DNA from: Persicaria tinctoria
Taxonomy: Eukaryota; Streptophyta; Magnoliopsida; Caryophyllales; Polygonaceae
DNA length: 64,000 nucleotides
Direction: 5' to 3'
Assembly (NCBI GenBank): GCA_037127255.1
Contig: JBANSL010000014.1
Location: 72,213,646 to 72,277,645, forward strand
The notes under the pieces are model-generated. The model had not been told where the DNA came from and searched no databases. It saw only the letters and a program-made list of their open reading frames with translations. Positions 1-10,384 of the stretch are shown here, in pieces. Positions within the stretch are counted from its first letter, which is position 1; each line of letters opens with the position of its first letter. The position numbers were made by a program, and so were the translations under genes.

Positions 1-102
1 TATTGAAGATATAACATTACAGTCACTAATCGGGCTAAACTTTTGAAACACATAAAGGGTGTATTTGGATTCCTAAATTATTATTTATTCTCGGTTTATA
101 TG

Positions 103-534
103 TATGTAGATCTGTCGAACATCAAGCATAACTATCTTTCACTACTGGGTTAAAGCCCAAAAGATGGACGATATGAACCATAGTATAAAGTACAGAAGGA
201 GACCAGAATCCCAGGGGAGGACGAATAATATAACGACGCAGGTTGCTCGAGGATAATTTGAAAGAAAAGAAACCACAAATGGAAAAAACCGCCGGACGGA
301 TGGGCTAAACTTAACTTCGATGGATCTTCTCCAAAGATTACTGACAGTTCCATTGGTTTCATTATTCGCAACAGTAAAGGGCAACCTATTGAGCTTGGCT
401 TTGATCGCATCATTTCAATCTCCTCTTATGGCGGAAACTATTGCTCTTAGGCATGGCATTCTGACGGCAAGGTCACTTATCCTCAATTTATCTGTAGGTA
501 GATCTGTCGAGCATAAAACATAACTATCTGTCAC
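103..534. repeat. Imperfect direct repeats (about 38 bp) flanking a LINE fragment
   Basis: A block beginning GTAGATCTGTCGA and ending ATAACTATCT is present at about 105-141 and again at 496-534, with a few mismatches. The two copies bracket the RNase H fragment between them. This fits an old insertion with a long target-site duplication, or a local duplication. The sequence before 105 (from about 57) starts GGGTGTATTTGGATTCCT, like the left end of the MITE at 7454. Confidence 0.55.
277..489 (+). pseudogene. LINE-type RNase H domain fragment, frameshifted
   Basis: Reading from 277, the frame gives KWKKPPDGWAKLNFDGSS followed by a stretch ending GFIIRNSKGQPIELGFD. This is the start of the plant LINE/RVT_3 RNase H-like domain (pattern KPPxGWxKLNxDGS...GxxxRxxxG). 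About position 418 the homologous reading moves to another frame, where MAETIALRHGILTA matches the usual AExxALxxGLxxA helix. There is no start codon, no complete domain, and a frameshift is required, so this is a dead fragment. It is identified from motif pattern only. Confidence 0.6.
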
Positions 535-928
535 TTTTTACTTTCGTATAACTAAAGAACCGAGATCTCGATTACTATATGTATTGATGTCATTGTCTAA
601 TAACTATAATAGAGGGCTGTTAAAGCAACACTCTTTTGGGAACTATATATATTCCTTCCTTAGTCACTGACCATCTGACGGGAGTTTGATAAGTGCAATG
701 GGATGTATCTATTTATCTATCTCTTGACTCAAAGTGGAAGCAGGTTTGAAAAAGGATCGATCTTAGAGTGTCTAGGGTTGAGTTTGGAGGGTCTCTTAAC
801 GCCTTCTTTTTTCTTCCCGTCGGGGTTATTTCACAAAGACTTGTTGCATATGCTACATAGTTGGTTCTTATCCTTTAGAGACTACGAGTATAATTGGAGC
901 ATCCGTCTCGATCAAAGGATCACTCTAA
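535..928. other. Intergenic, no feature recognised
   Basis: No domain-bearing ORF or clear repeat structure was seen between the LINE fragment and the left end of the Harbinger element. Confidence 0.5.
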
Positions 929-2026
929 GGCTGTGTTCGGCTGCCACAAGATTAGGGGATTTGGGGATGGCGGGAGATTAAAAAAAAACACAATCCCCTA
1001 ACTGGTGTTCGGCTGCCACAATATGGTGCAGATTGTGGAGATTGTAGGAGATGAAAAATTGGATAAAATGGAATCTGGAGGGTGAAAATTATGGGGATTA
1101 GGGGATTGTGGAGAATTATAACTCGCCATTTTGCCCCTCATTCCACACAATTGTTCCCCCAAAACTCCAGATCTCCAAACAGTGCTCTTCGTCTTCAACG
1201 TCCTCAACCGGTGAAATCGACAAAACCGGTGAGTTTCTCTTCTCCCTCCGATTTATCTGTACAGGTGAGGGTAGTCGACGGCCGACGGCGGCAAAAGGTG
1301 GCGCCTTTGGGTGTTCTACCTTGTTGGGCGGACTGAAATGGAGAAGGCCGGTCGTGGAGTCCTTATCTGGCGGGGACGGAGTACGGGGGACGCCGGAAGT
1401 GTGGCGTCGAACCAAAGCCCCTCCTTCTCGAAGGTCACAAATGGAGGCGCCGATCCCGTGGCTAGAAACCCCCACCTCCCACACCTCCCCCGTCGAACCC
1501 CAACTGGCCTTCTTCGACAATGTCAATGTGCAAACCCTAAACCCCCAAATCGGAATCACCAATATCCCCAAACCCGACATGGCCGAACCCTGAACCCCCA
1601 ACCGGCCTTCTTCGACAATGGAATTGGATGAATTTTGTGTTTTCTTGCATTTGGATGAAATTTGTTTTATCTTGCATTTGGATGAATTTTGTGAAATGTG
1701 GTTATTGGTTGTTCATTTTGAATACTTGCTTGTGTGAAATTACATGAAACTGAATTAGGGGAGTGCAAATTCGGTTGCTTTTGCAGATTTGGGGCAACTA
1801 TGTTGCAATTATTGTCCGTTTTCGAATTTGTGTTTATGGTTATTTATGTATGCTGAACTATGTATGACATAAAACTGAAATGAGGAAGTGAAGTGAAATG
1901 AAGTGGGTTTACTTGCTGCTTGAAATGGGGAATGTGAATTGTGATGAATAATATATTGGAAAGTCAGTTAGGAATCCATTTTATACCATATGTAACTGTT
2001 TATTCTTACCCTCCACAGTTCTGAGA

Positions 2027-2734
2027 ATGTCGTCGTTTGGAAGCTGGCCATCTGGTTGCCCTGAAAAGTATTGGTGGATAGGCGGAGAGGAGAGGCCTGC
2101 TCCCTGGTACAAGAAGGTAAATCATGCTTCGATCTTGGTCAGCCGGTTATTATGTGTATGTATATCGTGTACCAGGTTGTGCCACTGAAATGTGGGTCAT
2201 TGGTGTTGAGCATGGTTAACAAGTCTGTAGTAACTTTGATTCAACTGACAGTGTTTGTAGATATGAACAATCCTCTTTATATTGTGCGTAAATTATGTAT
2301 AGATTTCTGAAGCCGTGTCGTGTTCGCAGGAGATGCTAGACATGCAACAAGCAATGCAGCAGGAGCAGCCCGATGAGATGCATGACGATACGGAGGTAAC
2401 CTCTAGGCTGCAGCTGAGTGGCCAGGAGAACCTCCCCCCTCTTGCTGAGATTGAGATCCCTCAAGAGGACCCACGAATTCAGCAGTTGGAAGACATAGCT
2501 ATGGAGCTGACCACGCGACTGTACGCTGCTGAGGCCGCTGCACGAAGGAACGCTAAGGAGCTCACAAGGGTCAGTGCCCTGAACGAGGAGCTCACTGCAC
2601 GTCTTGCATCCCTTTCTGTGCAGGCGTGCAGGGTATGGGGGAACCTGCTGGAGGCGAGGGCTGGCGCCGAGACCACCAAGATGATGTTCTTCGCCATGGC
2701 GGTCGTTGCTCTAGCGGCAGTGGCGAAGAAGTAG
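2027..2734 (+). CDS. Third ORF of the Harbinger element: coiled-coil protein with C-terminal membrane tail
   Basis: Two exons are proposed. Exon 1 (2027-2116) starts MSSFGSWPSGCPEKYWW and ends at a GT donor. Exon 2 (2330-2734) starts after a CAG acceptor, and the frame stays open for 164 aa in total. Residues about 85-140 are Leu/Ala/Glu-rich with heptad-like spacing, as in a coiled coil. The C-terminus has a hydrophobic stretch MMFFAMAVVALAAVAKK ending in lysines, like a tail-anchored membrane protein. The aromatic N-terminus (YWWIGGEERPAPWY) is unusual, and no zinc finger can be seen. Some plant transposon-associated GRF-zinc-finger proteins combine a coiled coil with a C-terminal membrane helix, so this could be a relative without the finger. 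That link is recollection, not shown. It is neither transposase nor MYB protein, and its function is unknown. Confidence 0.6.
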
Positions 2735-3361
2735 GCAGCTGAAGATGTGTATGTCAAGGAGAAGTTTTTTGTGAAAATGTAGTTTCATTAGCAAGGGATA
2801 GGACCTTGCTTAACTGTGTAATTGTGTATGGTTAGGACTAGTAGCTTAGACTGACTTTATGAGTCCCCTACCTGGCTGGTTTTTGCGTGGTTGTAGGGGA
2901 CGTGATGGACGGATGCCAGGAGATGAAGCACGTGAACGACGACAATGCATATCACCTTGCGGTGCACCTAGGAGAAGTGCAAGTACACCGACGAGTCCCA
3001 TGCAAATATTGACAAATGGCAATGTATTTTGTATATGTTATGTAGGTTTGGACAATGGTAATGTTTTATGTTAGGAATGTATGGGTACAACGTAAGTATT
3101 TATGATCTTGTGTTGCACGCACCCTAAACGCGAACCGTTTGCAAGTACTTATCGAAAGGGTCGAGATTACAGTACAAAATCACCAAATGGGTTCATCATA
3201 CATTCATATATCCATACACCACCAAGCTTAAATTACAATAGTTCTACATCGTTTAATCATACATTCATAAATGCATACACCACCTCCATGACAATACAAA
3301 AGGACCACATGACCTGATCATACTACGATGATTTCAGCGACATCAGTTTATCATCGGCATG

Positions 3362-4652
3362 TCAGTTGTGACGGCGGCCTCGCCTGTCAGCCCAAATCTG
3401 ACGTGCTATCTCGTCTCGGAGGCCTTGCATCCCCGGTGGTTGGAATTCATCGTCATCACTAGACGATTCCTCTTCCTCGCTAGACGAGTCATCGACACCA
3501 AATTGTGGATGTCCTGCCTCTTCGGGTGGGTTGAATCTGTCCTCGGATGTGGAGTCCCCATCGCCGGTTGAACGTCGTATATAGTTATGTAACGCAAAGC
3601 ATCCGACGATGATGTCAACTTGTTTGTCGACGGGGTACTTGTGCATAGGCTTCGTAATCTTCCACTGGCTCTTGAATATCCCAAACGTCCTTTCTATTGC
3701 CCCCCGCAAGGGGGAATGTCGTTGGTTGAATGCTTCCTTCTCGTTGTCCGCCGGTTCTTGCGTGAATGCCGCACGATGGTACTTGGTCTTCGAATAAGGG
3801 ATCATGTACCCCTCCCTCTCGGGGTATCCTTTGTCGCACAAATAGTAACGACCTGGGGGCGGGTGGGGGAAGTGCATACCCGGGATACTCAGGGCGTGAT
3901 CAAGGACACGGGAGTCATGGGCGCTGCCCTCCCACCCGGCTGACACGAATGTGAAAGTCAAGTCGAAGTCGCACACGGCTAGGACGTTGAACGTTGTGAT
4001 TCCCTTGCGGCCACGGTAAGGCAGTTGCTCCTCACGAGGAATACATGCTTCGATGTGTGTTTCGTCTAGGGGTCCAATACATCCCTGGTATACAATGATA
4101 GGGTGTTAAGACCGTCATTTCTGAAACTGCCAATGTCAGTTTGCGTATGGGGGGATAGTGTACCTTGAAATAGCGGTTGTATCGACTGTCCTCCCTGATC
4201 TGCTTCAGCACCTCCTCGAAGTTGGGGTCTACAGGTTTAAGCATTTCACGGGCCAGACCGTCCCACCCTCTGTGTCGCCCAACGAGGGACTCGACAACGT
4301 CGGCTATAGCCTCACAGATGGTGGAAGTAGATCGTTGAAAGTGCTCACATGTCTCCCGATGAGATGACCCCCACGCCATTGTATTGACAAAGATGGTCAC
4401 TTTCTCCATGGGGGACATGTTCTTGGATCCCTGCAACCCGTACCTGTGTTCAAGCATCGAGCACAAAGCCGTGAACACCTGCTTAGGCATCCGAAACACT
4501 TGCACGCATCGCATATCTGTCTCGTGGGAGAGTATGTCTTGGATCCAGCGAGCACCTGTGTAGGGGGAATTGTAGCACGCCACCTTGTGAACGTACTTGT
4601 AGTAATGCTCGTACTTGTAAACCAATCCGAGTAGCACAAACACCTGACCCAT
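3362..4652 (-). CDS. PIF/Harbinger transposase (DDE_Tnp_4, HARBI1-like)
   Basis: Exon 1 is 4652-4164 and exon 2 is 4084-3362. A 79-bp GT-AG intron (4163-4085) separates them, and splicing restores the catalytic motif (K|GCIGPLDETHIEAC) across the junction. The product is 403 aa, within the usual PIF transposase range. The N-terminal helical region (MGQVFVLLGLVYKYEHYY) includes the typical VFRMPKQVF block. The catalytic residues look present: Asp in GPLDETH, Asp in SAHDSRVL, and Glu in IERTFGIFKSQWKI. A C-terminal acidic stretch (SSSEEEESSSDDDE) precedes the stop. This nuclease cuts the element ends with help from the MYB-like partner encoded next door. The start at 4652 was chosen because the family N-terminus begins there. 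An upstream ATG at 4843 is in another frame. Confidence 0.9.
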
Positions 4653-4713
4653 AACAGCTGTCTTACAGCGACGCGTCCTTTTGCGTCGTTCATCCTCCGA
4701 GTCGATTGCATTT

Positions 4714-4829
4714 CGTCGGAGTCCAGGAAATTCGCGCTGCGTTGTTCGTCGTCGGAGTCAAGGAAATTCGCGCTGCGTTGTTCGTCGTCGGAATCCAGGA
4801 AATTGCCGTTGTGTGGTCCATCGTCGGAG
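4714..4829 (-). repeat. 36-bp tandem repeat upstream of the transposase
   Basis: Three copies of a 36-bp unit start at 4714, 4750 and 4786, with a partial fourth at 4822. On the minus strand one frame (ATG at 4843) reads the repeat as NFLDSDDEQRSA, an acidic 12-residue unit. That frame does not join the transposase frame without a frameshift or a splice. The repeat is therefore either leader sequence or a broken N-terminal extension. Confidence 0.85.
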
Positions 4830-5134
4830 TCCATGACATGCACACTACGAGGTACATAAGGGAATGAAAACCGAATAAACCAAGCACTTAAAACATTCTT
4901 GAAATCATACAGTCAATCCGATAAAGGGTTCGGTTCAAATCTAAAAACACACAACCCGGTTCCATTGGAAACCAGCTCACGACATAAAAGGCAAACAACG
5001 TCAATAACAAGTCTTCGATAAGCACACACAAATCGGGTCCTAAACCCCACAGTTTTCGCAAACACAAATGAAACTGAAATGCTTATTCGCGTAACAAGGG
5101 ATATGGTGTTCACAAGTCTTCGGATGTGACGCCC

Positions 5135-6352
5135 CTACTTGTCCCCGCCACGCCTCCGAAAGTGATACTTCAGCCACGCAAGACGCATCGCGTCGCTACG
5201 TTCGCAGGCCAGGAACATCCTCGCTCGCTCTGGCTTGATCAGCGCCTCCATAGCGAAGCATAACAAGGGACTCTCGTCTTCGACTATTCCATCAGCCACC
5301 ATTTTGTCAAGCACCTTCATCACTTCAGCCTCCCGGCTAACTTGTTTGTTCATAGACATGGCGTCGTCTTTCATCACATACTTCAGCAGATTCGAGGTTG
5401 ACTCCTCCACAAACTCCATGTGCCTATCGTGCATGACCGACCCGACGGACCTTCTGGCGGACCGTCTCTTCACTGATGTGGTGGCGTTTGACAGTGAGGC
5501 TCTCTTTCCGGACCTGCTAGGGAAGGTGCTACATCCGGGCGTGGAGGTGGGTGGAGGGGGCTGCTGAACAGGGCTTGGGGGTGCGGAGGAGCTTCCTCCC
5601 CTCACCAAGTCCGGGAAGCGATGGAGGTCGAACTCATCGATCTCTTCCTCGTCGTCCTCAAGGTTTACCTCTTCCCTAGTTGGAAGTGCGGCCTGCGTCG
5701 GCTGTACCTCGTCTTGTGTAATGGACATGGGTACGGGGCCCGACGACGCCGGATCCATAGACGGAGAGATGCAGTGCTTCCCCGTAGCAACTGTGCCCTC
5801 ATAAATTTGGTCCCAAGCTTCCTCCAAATCAGGTGGAATACACTTCTTCCTCAGTTTCCCAAAGTCCGGCTTCTCCTACACGTTCATGTCACATAGATGT
5901 TACAATCCATTGCACAACACCTTCGGTTCACCGAAGGTGATGAGCACATTACCTTATTCCAAATAACATAAGTGCGTGCACTTTATTACGTTACAAACCT
6001 GAATTTTACGCTCCCACCACTCGTCACTTGCATTGATGCACCCTCTTTCATAGTCCCAGCCCAATCCAGTCTCCCTATGCTTAAGGTCTTTCCAGTCCCT
6101 CCATCGCTCTTTCATAGTGGCGTGTTTGTTCTTAAGGGTGTTGGGGCCGCACTTTTGTCCAGTTGCTTCCTCAAACTGGACAGTCAGAACGACCCAACTA
6201 ATCCCCTGATCTCTCCCATACTTCCGCTGATATGCAATCAACAGGTCCAAGAATTGCTTCAGCAGAGTTGGGGTCCAAAGGAACGCTTTCTCCTTCGGGG
6301 CCTTGTCCTTTTTTTCCTTCTGTTTCTGCGGGGGTTTGCTTGTTGATGCCAT
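5135..6352 (-). CDS. Harbinger MYB/SANT-like DNA-binding protein (Myb_DNA-bind_3)
   Basis: Exon 1 (6352-5999) encodes a Lys-rich N-terminus followed by a trihelix/MYB-like domain: FLWTPTLLKQFLDLL, then NTLKNKHATMKERWRDWKDL and WWERKIQ. A GT donor follows. Exon 2 (5875-5135) starts after a TAG acceptor and continues in frame (EKPDFGKLRKKC...EEAWDQIYEG) to the stop, giving 364 aa. The middle is acidic and proline-rich (PPSPVQQPPPPTSTPG), then comes a basic stretch (KRRSARRS). A C-terminal helical block ends in MRLAWLKYHFRRRGGDK. PIF/Harbinger elements need such a protein to bind the subterminal DNA and carry the transposase into the nucleus. The start at 6352 (MASTSKPP) is preferred to an in-frame ATG at 6454, because the extra residues look like leader sequence. 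Confidence 0.88.
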
Positions 6353-7453
6353 TCCTACACACTCGCGTACCGATAACAGTTCGTTAGCACTCGAGAACAC
6401 CAACAGTTTAGGCACAACCTCACAAACAACTGCCTCAGCCGTGTGCACATCCAATTGAATTTGTATTTCATATAATCACATTCACAACAACCAACGACAC
6501 GAATTGGAATGGTTCGAAACCACATTCACAAATCTAATCAGAAATACAGGCAAATCGGAATATTGACATATAATTAGGCACAACCTCACAAACAACAACC
6601 TCAACTGCATCTCCCTGATGGATTTCGGGGATTCATTCGTCATGCCCCCAATTCGTATTAAATTGTCTCTAATTTCACCCCAACGGCCATCGGGACTCAA
6701 TTCCGCAATTTTCAATTTCTACAAACCCTAATTATGTTGGGTCCCCAATTCAGTTGTTCATTTCAAATGGAGCAGGATAATAACCTACTTTGCCGAAATC
6801 CTAATCTACTTGCCGGTGGAAATCCGGCACCTACAGCAATGACACTGAAATGAAGACGTACATGCTCAACGCCGATGTTGTTGGGGTTGCGGCTTGCGCC
6901 AATCGCGGCAGAAAACCCTGCCAATCACGCTTCTAAACCCGTCTTGCTCCACTCGGCAACGCTGGCGTGGCGGTGACTGCGTCTTCTGCCGTCGGAATTC
7001 GCCGGTCGTCGCTCCTCAAACCGCTCAACACTTTTCAAGGGGTGGGGGGGACTGTCGGTGGAGCTCTCCACAACCGACCTTTACAAACTGCAAGGTGAGG
7101 GGTGTGTTGGGTTTTAAATAGTGGGGGGTGGGTTTTAAAAAGTGGGGGTAATAGAGTCATTTTCCCACCTCCAAATACACTACCATCTAATGCCAACCAA
7201 ACACCATTTCGAGATTTCTCTACAAATAAATCTCCATCTCCTTACATCTACAAAAATCTCATTAATCTACACAATCTATTTTCATCTCTTACCATCTACG
7301 AAAATCTCAATAATTCACATAATCTCCTAGTGCAGCCAAACACAGCCTAAGTCTCTAAGATGATTATCTCATGGCTATTGTGTTGTGGGTAGGTAGAGAA
7401 TATCTAAGGCAAGACAACTCTCTCTAAGGAACTCGACAAAATCTGATTTCGAT

Positions 7454-7633
7454 GGGTGTGCTTGGATTCCTAAATAATTATTTTCCTCGGTTTATATACA
7501 TGTTTGCTAACCTGATTAAAAATTTCATAAAAATCGAGATAAAGTAATAATAAAATCAAATATGTATATAAATCAAGGAAAACTAATTGAATTATAATTA
7601 ATGTATGAGTTATTTAGGAATTCAAAAACACCC
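7454..7633. mobile_element. MITE, about 180 bp
   Basis: The ends are inverted copies: GGGTGTGCTTGGATTCCTAA on the left and GGGTGTTTTTGAATTCCTAA on the right (minus strand). The interior is AT-rich with no ORF. The start of the window (from 57) carries the left end of a related copy, and 14029 has a third related end. No convincing target duplication was found. Confidence 0.65.
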
Positions 7634-8169
7634 TTAAACTCACCAGACATGGCTATTTATGAAAATATTAGTTGCCAAATTGGTTTTTTTTTTTTTAAGT
7701 ATAACAATTTTTTAGGGTAATATGTCATTAGTACTTACATATGTTGTCATTTTTTGATAAGGAGAGTTTATATTTTAATATGATAGATAATCCATATAGG
7801 AGAAGAAGGGTGTTTCAGATTCCATCGCATTAAGCTTGGCTTGCATATATGCAATCATAAACTTAATACTCCATCCTTAACAAAATAAGAAATAGTTTAA
7901 AATTTAGTAAATATTAATAGAATATTTTGAAAATCAAATACAATTAATGAGATGAATTGATAAAATTAGTGATAAAATTAGAAATTTATGTTATTAATTA
8001 GGTTCAAAAGGACAATTATTTCGTTACGGATGAAATCCAAACACCTATAGTAAAGTTTTTAGAAACTGGAGGTAAGTGCATATCAAGATTGAAGATCCCA
8101 AAAATAATTACTTTCAAAATCACATAATTAAACTAAAACTTTAGCTGATCTCAATTAATATGTATGAAC
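7634..8169. other. AT-rich spacer
   Basis: No gene or defined repeat is seen. Poly-T and AATTA-rich sequence separates the MITE from the 3-prime side of the cold-shock-domain gene. Confidence 0.5.
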
Positions 8170-8268
8170 CAAGAAACATAGAATTTCTACTTTAATAAAG
8201 CCTAAAATTGAAAATAACAATCACCAATTCCAAATAAGATGCAAGAAACATAGAATTTCTACTTTAAT
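8170..8268. repeat. 27-bp perfect direct duplication at the 3-prime end of the cold-shock gene
   Basis: The sequence starting CAAGAAACATAGAATTTCTA and ending CTTTAAT is found at 8170-8196 and again at 8242-8268. The second copy covers the last codon and the stop codon of the cold-shock-domain gene. The first lies 46 bp further into its 3-prime UTR. Confidence 0.9.
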
Positions 8269-8848
8269 TGGGGCAATCCCTCTGACGATGATCCGGGTCC
8301 CCGCATCGAAAGCACGCCCCGCCGGACTTGCCACCACCGTGGCTTCCTCCGCCTTTCCCCTGGCGGCTACAATCCCTCGCAAAATGTCCGCTTTCACCGC
8401 AATTGTAACAGCCATCGTTGTTGCTCGCTCTGACCTTTTCAATTCCACAGTCCCTCGCAAAGTGTCCCTTTTCACCGCAATTGTAGCATTCACCGCCCCC
8501 CGACCTGCCGCCGTTGCTTTCCCGGCCGCACTCCCTCGCTAAGTGGCCAGGCTGACCGCAATTGTAGCAGACGCCGGCGCCGGCTGATCGCACTCTCTCG
8601 GAAGGACAATTCCGAGAAAAGTGCCCTGCTTTGCCACAATTGTAACAGCTAACACCGCCACTGCCTCCGGCAACGCTTCCGGTGGCGACGGTGAACTCGA
8701 TCTTCTCGCCTTCCTTAAGAGATCGAAAGCCGTCGGAGTTGATTGACGATTGGTGGACGAAAAGCTCTTCGTCACTGCCATCCACCTTGACGAAGCCATA
8801 GCCCCTTCGGGCATTAAACCACTTCACCAACCCCGTCGATCTCGCCAT
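8264..8848 (-). CDS. Cold-shock-domain protein with five CCHC zinc knuckles (GRP2/CSP type)
   Basis: This is an intronless 194-aa protein. Residues about 6-56 form a cold-shock domain with both RNA-binding motifs: VKWFNARRGYGFVKVDG (RNP1-like) and ELFVHQSSI (RNP2-like), then GFRSLKEGEKIEFTV. A Gly-rich region follows with five CxxCxxxxHxxxxC knuckles: CYNCGKAGHFSRNC, three similar ones, and a last divergent CFRCGDPDHRQRDC. Plant CSPs are RNA chaperones that melt RNA structure in nucleus and cytoplasm, with roles in cold response and development. One oddity is that the usual end of the domain (a GRxxAxxVTGP-like strand) is absent, because the sequence passes from EFTVATGSV straight into glycine linkers. 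Start chosen at the only ATG preceding the domain. Confidence 0.93.
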   Translation of the reverse strand: MARSTGLVKWFNARRGYGFVKVDGSDEELFVHQSSINSDGFRSLKEGEKIEFTVATGSVAGGSGGVSCYNCGKAGHFSRNCPSERVRSAGAGVCYNCGQPGHLARECGRESNGGRSGGGECYNCGEKGHFARDCGIEKVRASNNDGCYNCGESGHFARDCSRQGKGGGSHGGGKSGGACFRCGDPDHRQRDCPN

Positions 8849-8899
8849 TGATTAATCGCTACTGAGGAAACGAATTGTTGAAAAGGAAATAGGAATCAG

Positions 8900-9010
8900 A
8901 AACCCTAACCCTCAATACCAAAAGAGCTATGGGAATTGGTGGTGTCAATTTTTGTATTTATAGGGCTAATTTTTATCTTGTCTATCTAGAGTTTCGTAGC
9001 GTGGGCCCAG
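8900..9010 (-). promoter_or_regulatory. Probable promoter of the cold-shock gene: TATA box, telo-box, site II-like motifs
   Basis: On the minus strand CTATAAATAC (8954-8963) is a TATA box about 105 bp upstream of the ATG. AAACCCTAA (8900-8908) is a telo-box in the leader. GGGCCCA at about 9003 and AGCCCA repeats near 9123 resemble site II elements. Telo-box plus site II is the known pairing in plant genes for translation and proliferating cells. The functional reading is inference. Confidence 0.6.
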
Positions 9011-9398
9011 CCAGTGTTACTTGGCGCTCAAGTTCATCAGGGTCCCACCTCAACGAAACGTCGAAACCTAATTCCATGGGCTTATTATGCACACATCTTC
9101 GGTCCATCATCTTTTTGTTTTAAGCCCAAGCCCAAGACCAAGACCAGTAACTGTTCTAACAAAGCTTTTTGCCCAATGTGCTGGAGCAATTTGATTGATA
9201 TTTCCAAATCTAATTTAACCTTTTTATAAAACTTAGAGGTAGTTGAAAATGATTGATTATTTGTGTTAAATATATATTAATAAACTAGTATAATCTTTGA
9301 TAAACCTAATTGTTAGAGTAGTTTATGGAAACTTATTAATTAAAAAACATAAGTTCTGAAAAGCTTGAGTAAGTAACTAATGAAAAACTATGGGTGTT

Positions 9399-10384
9399 GC
9401 TAGATACACCACAAATTACAAGGTTAAAATTGCATGTCCTTAAGGACGTGCATGCCTGTGCAGATTTCGGTTTAGACCGGAAAACCAACCGGAACCGAAC
9501 CGGTAGAACCGGTCTTATAACCGAACCGGATATTCCGGGTCGATTTTCGGTTGATAACTTTTGTGAATTACGGTTCCGGTTCGATTTCGGTAATAACCGG
9601 CGGTTTACCGGTTTAAACCGGATAAAACCGAAATTTAATTTTTGTACGTACAAGCTACAACACCGATCAAGATTTATTTGTTTAATCATTAATTGTTATC
9701 ATATAGTAGTATATAATTACACTAAAATTAAGTAGCAACTAGCAAGTAATATCGTACGGAGTATTACAGTAGCATATACGTAGTACTTAGCAATTAACTA
9801 ATACCTAGTACAACAGTAGCAAGTAACATATACTTAAATGTTTTATTAATTACAGTAGCATATACTATTGCTAGCATATACTTAATGTTTTTTTAATTTT
9901 ATTTTCTTTATATAAATAAAAATATTATATATATGCGGGATGGGACGGGATTTGCGGGATGAGGATTCTTCGTCCCGCGTCCCGTCCCGCATAATATTTG
10001 TGGGACGGGATCGGTACGGGACTAGAAAAAATTTCCGCATAATTGTTACGGTGTAAGTGAAAAAAATATAATATTATCAAAGAAATTTTATGGAAAAAAA
10101 ATAATCGTATATACTTCCGGTTGTTCCGGTTCCGGATCCGGATTGACTTTATATATTCCGGGTCGGTTTTAAACCGAACCGGAATGTTACCGGTCCGGTT
10201 ATCGGTTTGAATATTTAGAATATTCCGGTTCCGGTTTTTCCGGTTTTGTGCCGGTTCCGGTTCGGTTTCAACCGGTGCACACCCCTACGTGCAAGGCTTG
10301 TGTCTAATTAATATTTAAAAAAAAATTAACCCCTTTTAATCATGCACGTCCTTAAGGACGTGCATGATTTGGGGTGTATATAGC
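9399..10384. mobile_element. Palindromic MITE interrupted by a hAT element
   Basis: The termini are 18-bp inverted repeats (GCTAGATACACCACAAAT on the left; GCTATATACACCCCAAAT inverted on the right). Just inside each end lies a palindrome built on CACGTCCTTAAGGACGTG, which is perfect over 26 bp at the right end (10341-10366). The interior was split by the hAT element at 9454-10286. An uninterrupted copy of the same family lies at 14436-14584. Confidence 0.8.
9454..10286. mobile_element. Non-autonomous hAT-like element, CCGGTT-rich
   Basis: The flanks are ACGTGCAT (9446-9453) and ACGTGCAA (10287-10294), an 8-bp target duplication with one mismatch. The ends resemble the AGGGGTGTGCAC termini of plant hAT elements: the right end is clear, the left (GCCTGTGCAG) diverged. 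The body has many CCGGTTCGGTT-type repeats and an inner GGGACGGGAT cluster at 9935-10022. No transposase is present. Confidence 0.75.

Larger units (their letters stand above)
929..7347. mobile_element. PIF/Harbinger DNA transposon, apparently complete (6,419 bp)
   Basis: The left end reads GGCTGTGTTCGGCTGC and the right end is the inverse, GGCTGTGTTTGGCTGC, with one mismatch in 16. The element is flanked on both sides by TAA (926-928 and 7348-7350), the 3-bp target duplication of PIF/Harbinger. Inside are the two proteins expected of an autonomous member, a DDE transposase and a MYB/SANT-like protein, both on the minus strand. A third spliced ORF lies on the plus strand near the left end. 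GC-rich stretches at about 1150-1620 and 6870-7090 probably hold the divergent promoters and leaders. Short AATCTC-rich repeats lie just inside the right end. Nearly intact ends and open frames suggest a fairly recent insertion. Confidence 0.93.

Noticed and set aside
1108..1631. Several overlapping 100-160 aa frames near the left end of the Harbinger element
   Set aside because: All are Pro/Ser/Arg-rich products of GC-rich leader DNA on both strands, without a domain.
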